From: Planctomycetota bacterium
GTDB lineage: Bacteria; Planctomycetota; SZUA-567
DNA: 5,116 nucleotides
Direction of reading: 5' to 3'
Assembly: GCA_031270145.1 (NCBI GenBank)
Contig: JAISYD010000268.1
Span: 1 to 5,116 of the forward strand
This document shows positions 5,112 to 5,116 of this stretch, one piece after another. Within the stretch, counting starts at the first letter, position 1; each line of letters opens with the position of its first letter. The notes beneath the pieces are model-generated. The model did no database searches and was not told where the DNA came from. It was given only the letters and a program-made list of their open reading frames with translations. The position numbers and the translations under genes were made by a program.

Positions 5112-5116
5112 ATGAA
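5112..5116 (+). CDS. Start of a plus-strand gene cut by the window edge
   Basis: A near-ideal ribosome binding site AAGGAG (5101-5106) is followed after 5 nt by ATG (5112-5114) and the first two bases of the next codon (AA). Together with the upstream promoter this marks a real gene start. Nothing can be said about its product; it is transcribed away from the ARH-like operon. Confidence 0.7.

Overview
The window is GC-rich (the genes are dominated by GCC/GGC/CCG-type codons), densely packed and bacterial. A recognisable 6S RNA with a sigma70-type promoter, a secreted 3D-domain protein carrying a Cys cluster and a COG2509 flavoprotein suggest a Gram-negative-like bacterium, perhaps Desulfobacterota/deltaproteobacterial. 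That placement is a weak inference. I see no phage, transposon, CRISPR or tRNA sequence.

Layout, left to right. Positions 1-254 (minus) hold a broken ABC importer remnant: the start of an inner-membrane permease with a one-base frameshift, joined directly to the C-terminal half of an ATP-binding subunit that runs off the window edge. Positions 300-561 (minus) hold a complete 6S RNA gene: A-rich upstream element, TTGACA/TATATT promoter, a 186-nt RNA with complementary ends and a rho-independent terminator. Positions 600-1217 (minus) encode a class II aldolase/adducin-family enzyme with its metal ligands intact. A 189-bp divergent spacer leads to a plus-strand gene (1407-2078) for an exported or membrane-anchored 3D-domain protein. 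Its 3' end overlaps by 20 bp, tail to tail, the end of a minus-strand COG2509 FAD-dependent oxidoreductase (2059-3702, TTG start). Only 28 bp upstream of that lies a minus-strand gene (3731-4804) for a signal-peptide-bearing protein that resembles ADP-ribosylglycohydrolases but appears to have lost both metal-binding motifs.

The last ~310 bp are AT-rich and form a divergent control region. It has a good minus-strand promoter (TTGCTA-17-TATAAT) for the two-gene operon, a weaker plus-strand promoter (TTGACG-16-GATAAA) and, at the right edge, a strong ribosome binding site and the first codons of a plus-strand gene.

How the genes relate: the exported ARH-like protein and the COG2509 flavoprotein very likely share a transcript. 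The aldolase, 6S RNA and ABC remnant lie on the same strand, but 6S has its own promoter and terminator. I see no evidence of one pathway joining all the genes. The observations most worth a second look are the 6S RNA, the catalytically degenerate exported ADP-ribosylglycohydrolase-like protein, and the permease/ATPase chimera.
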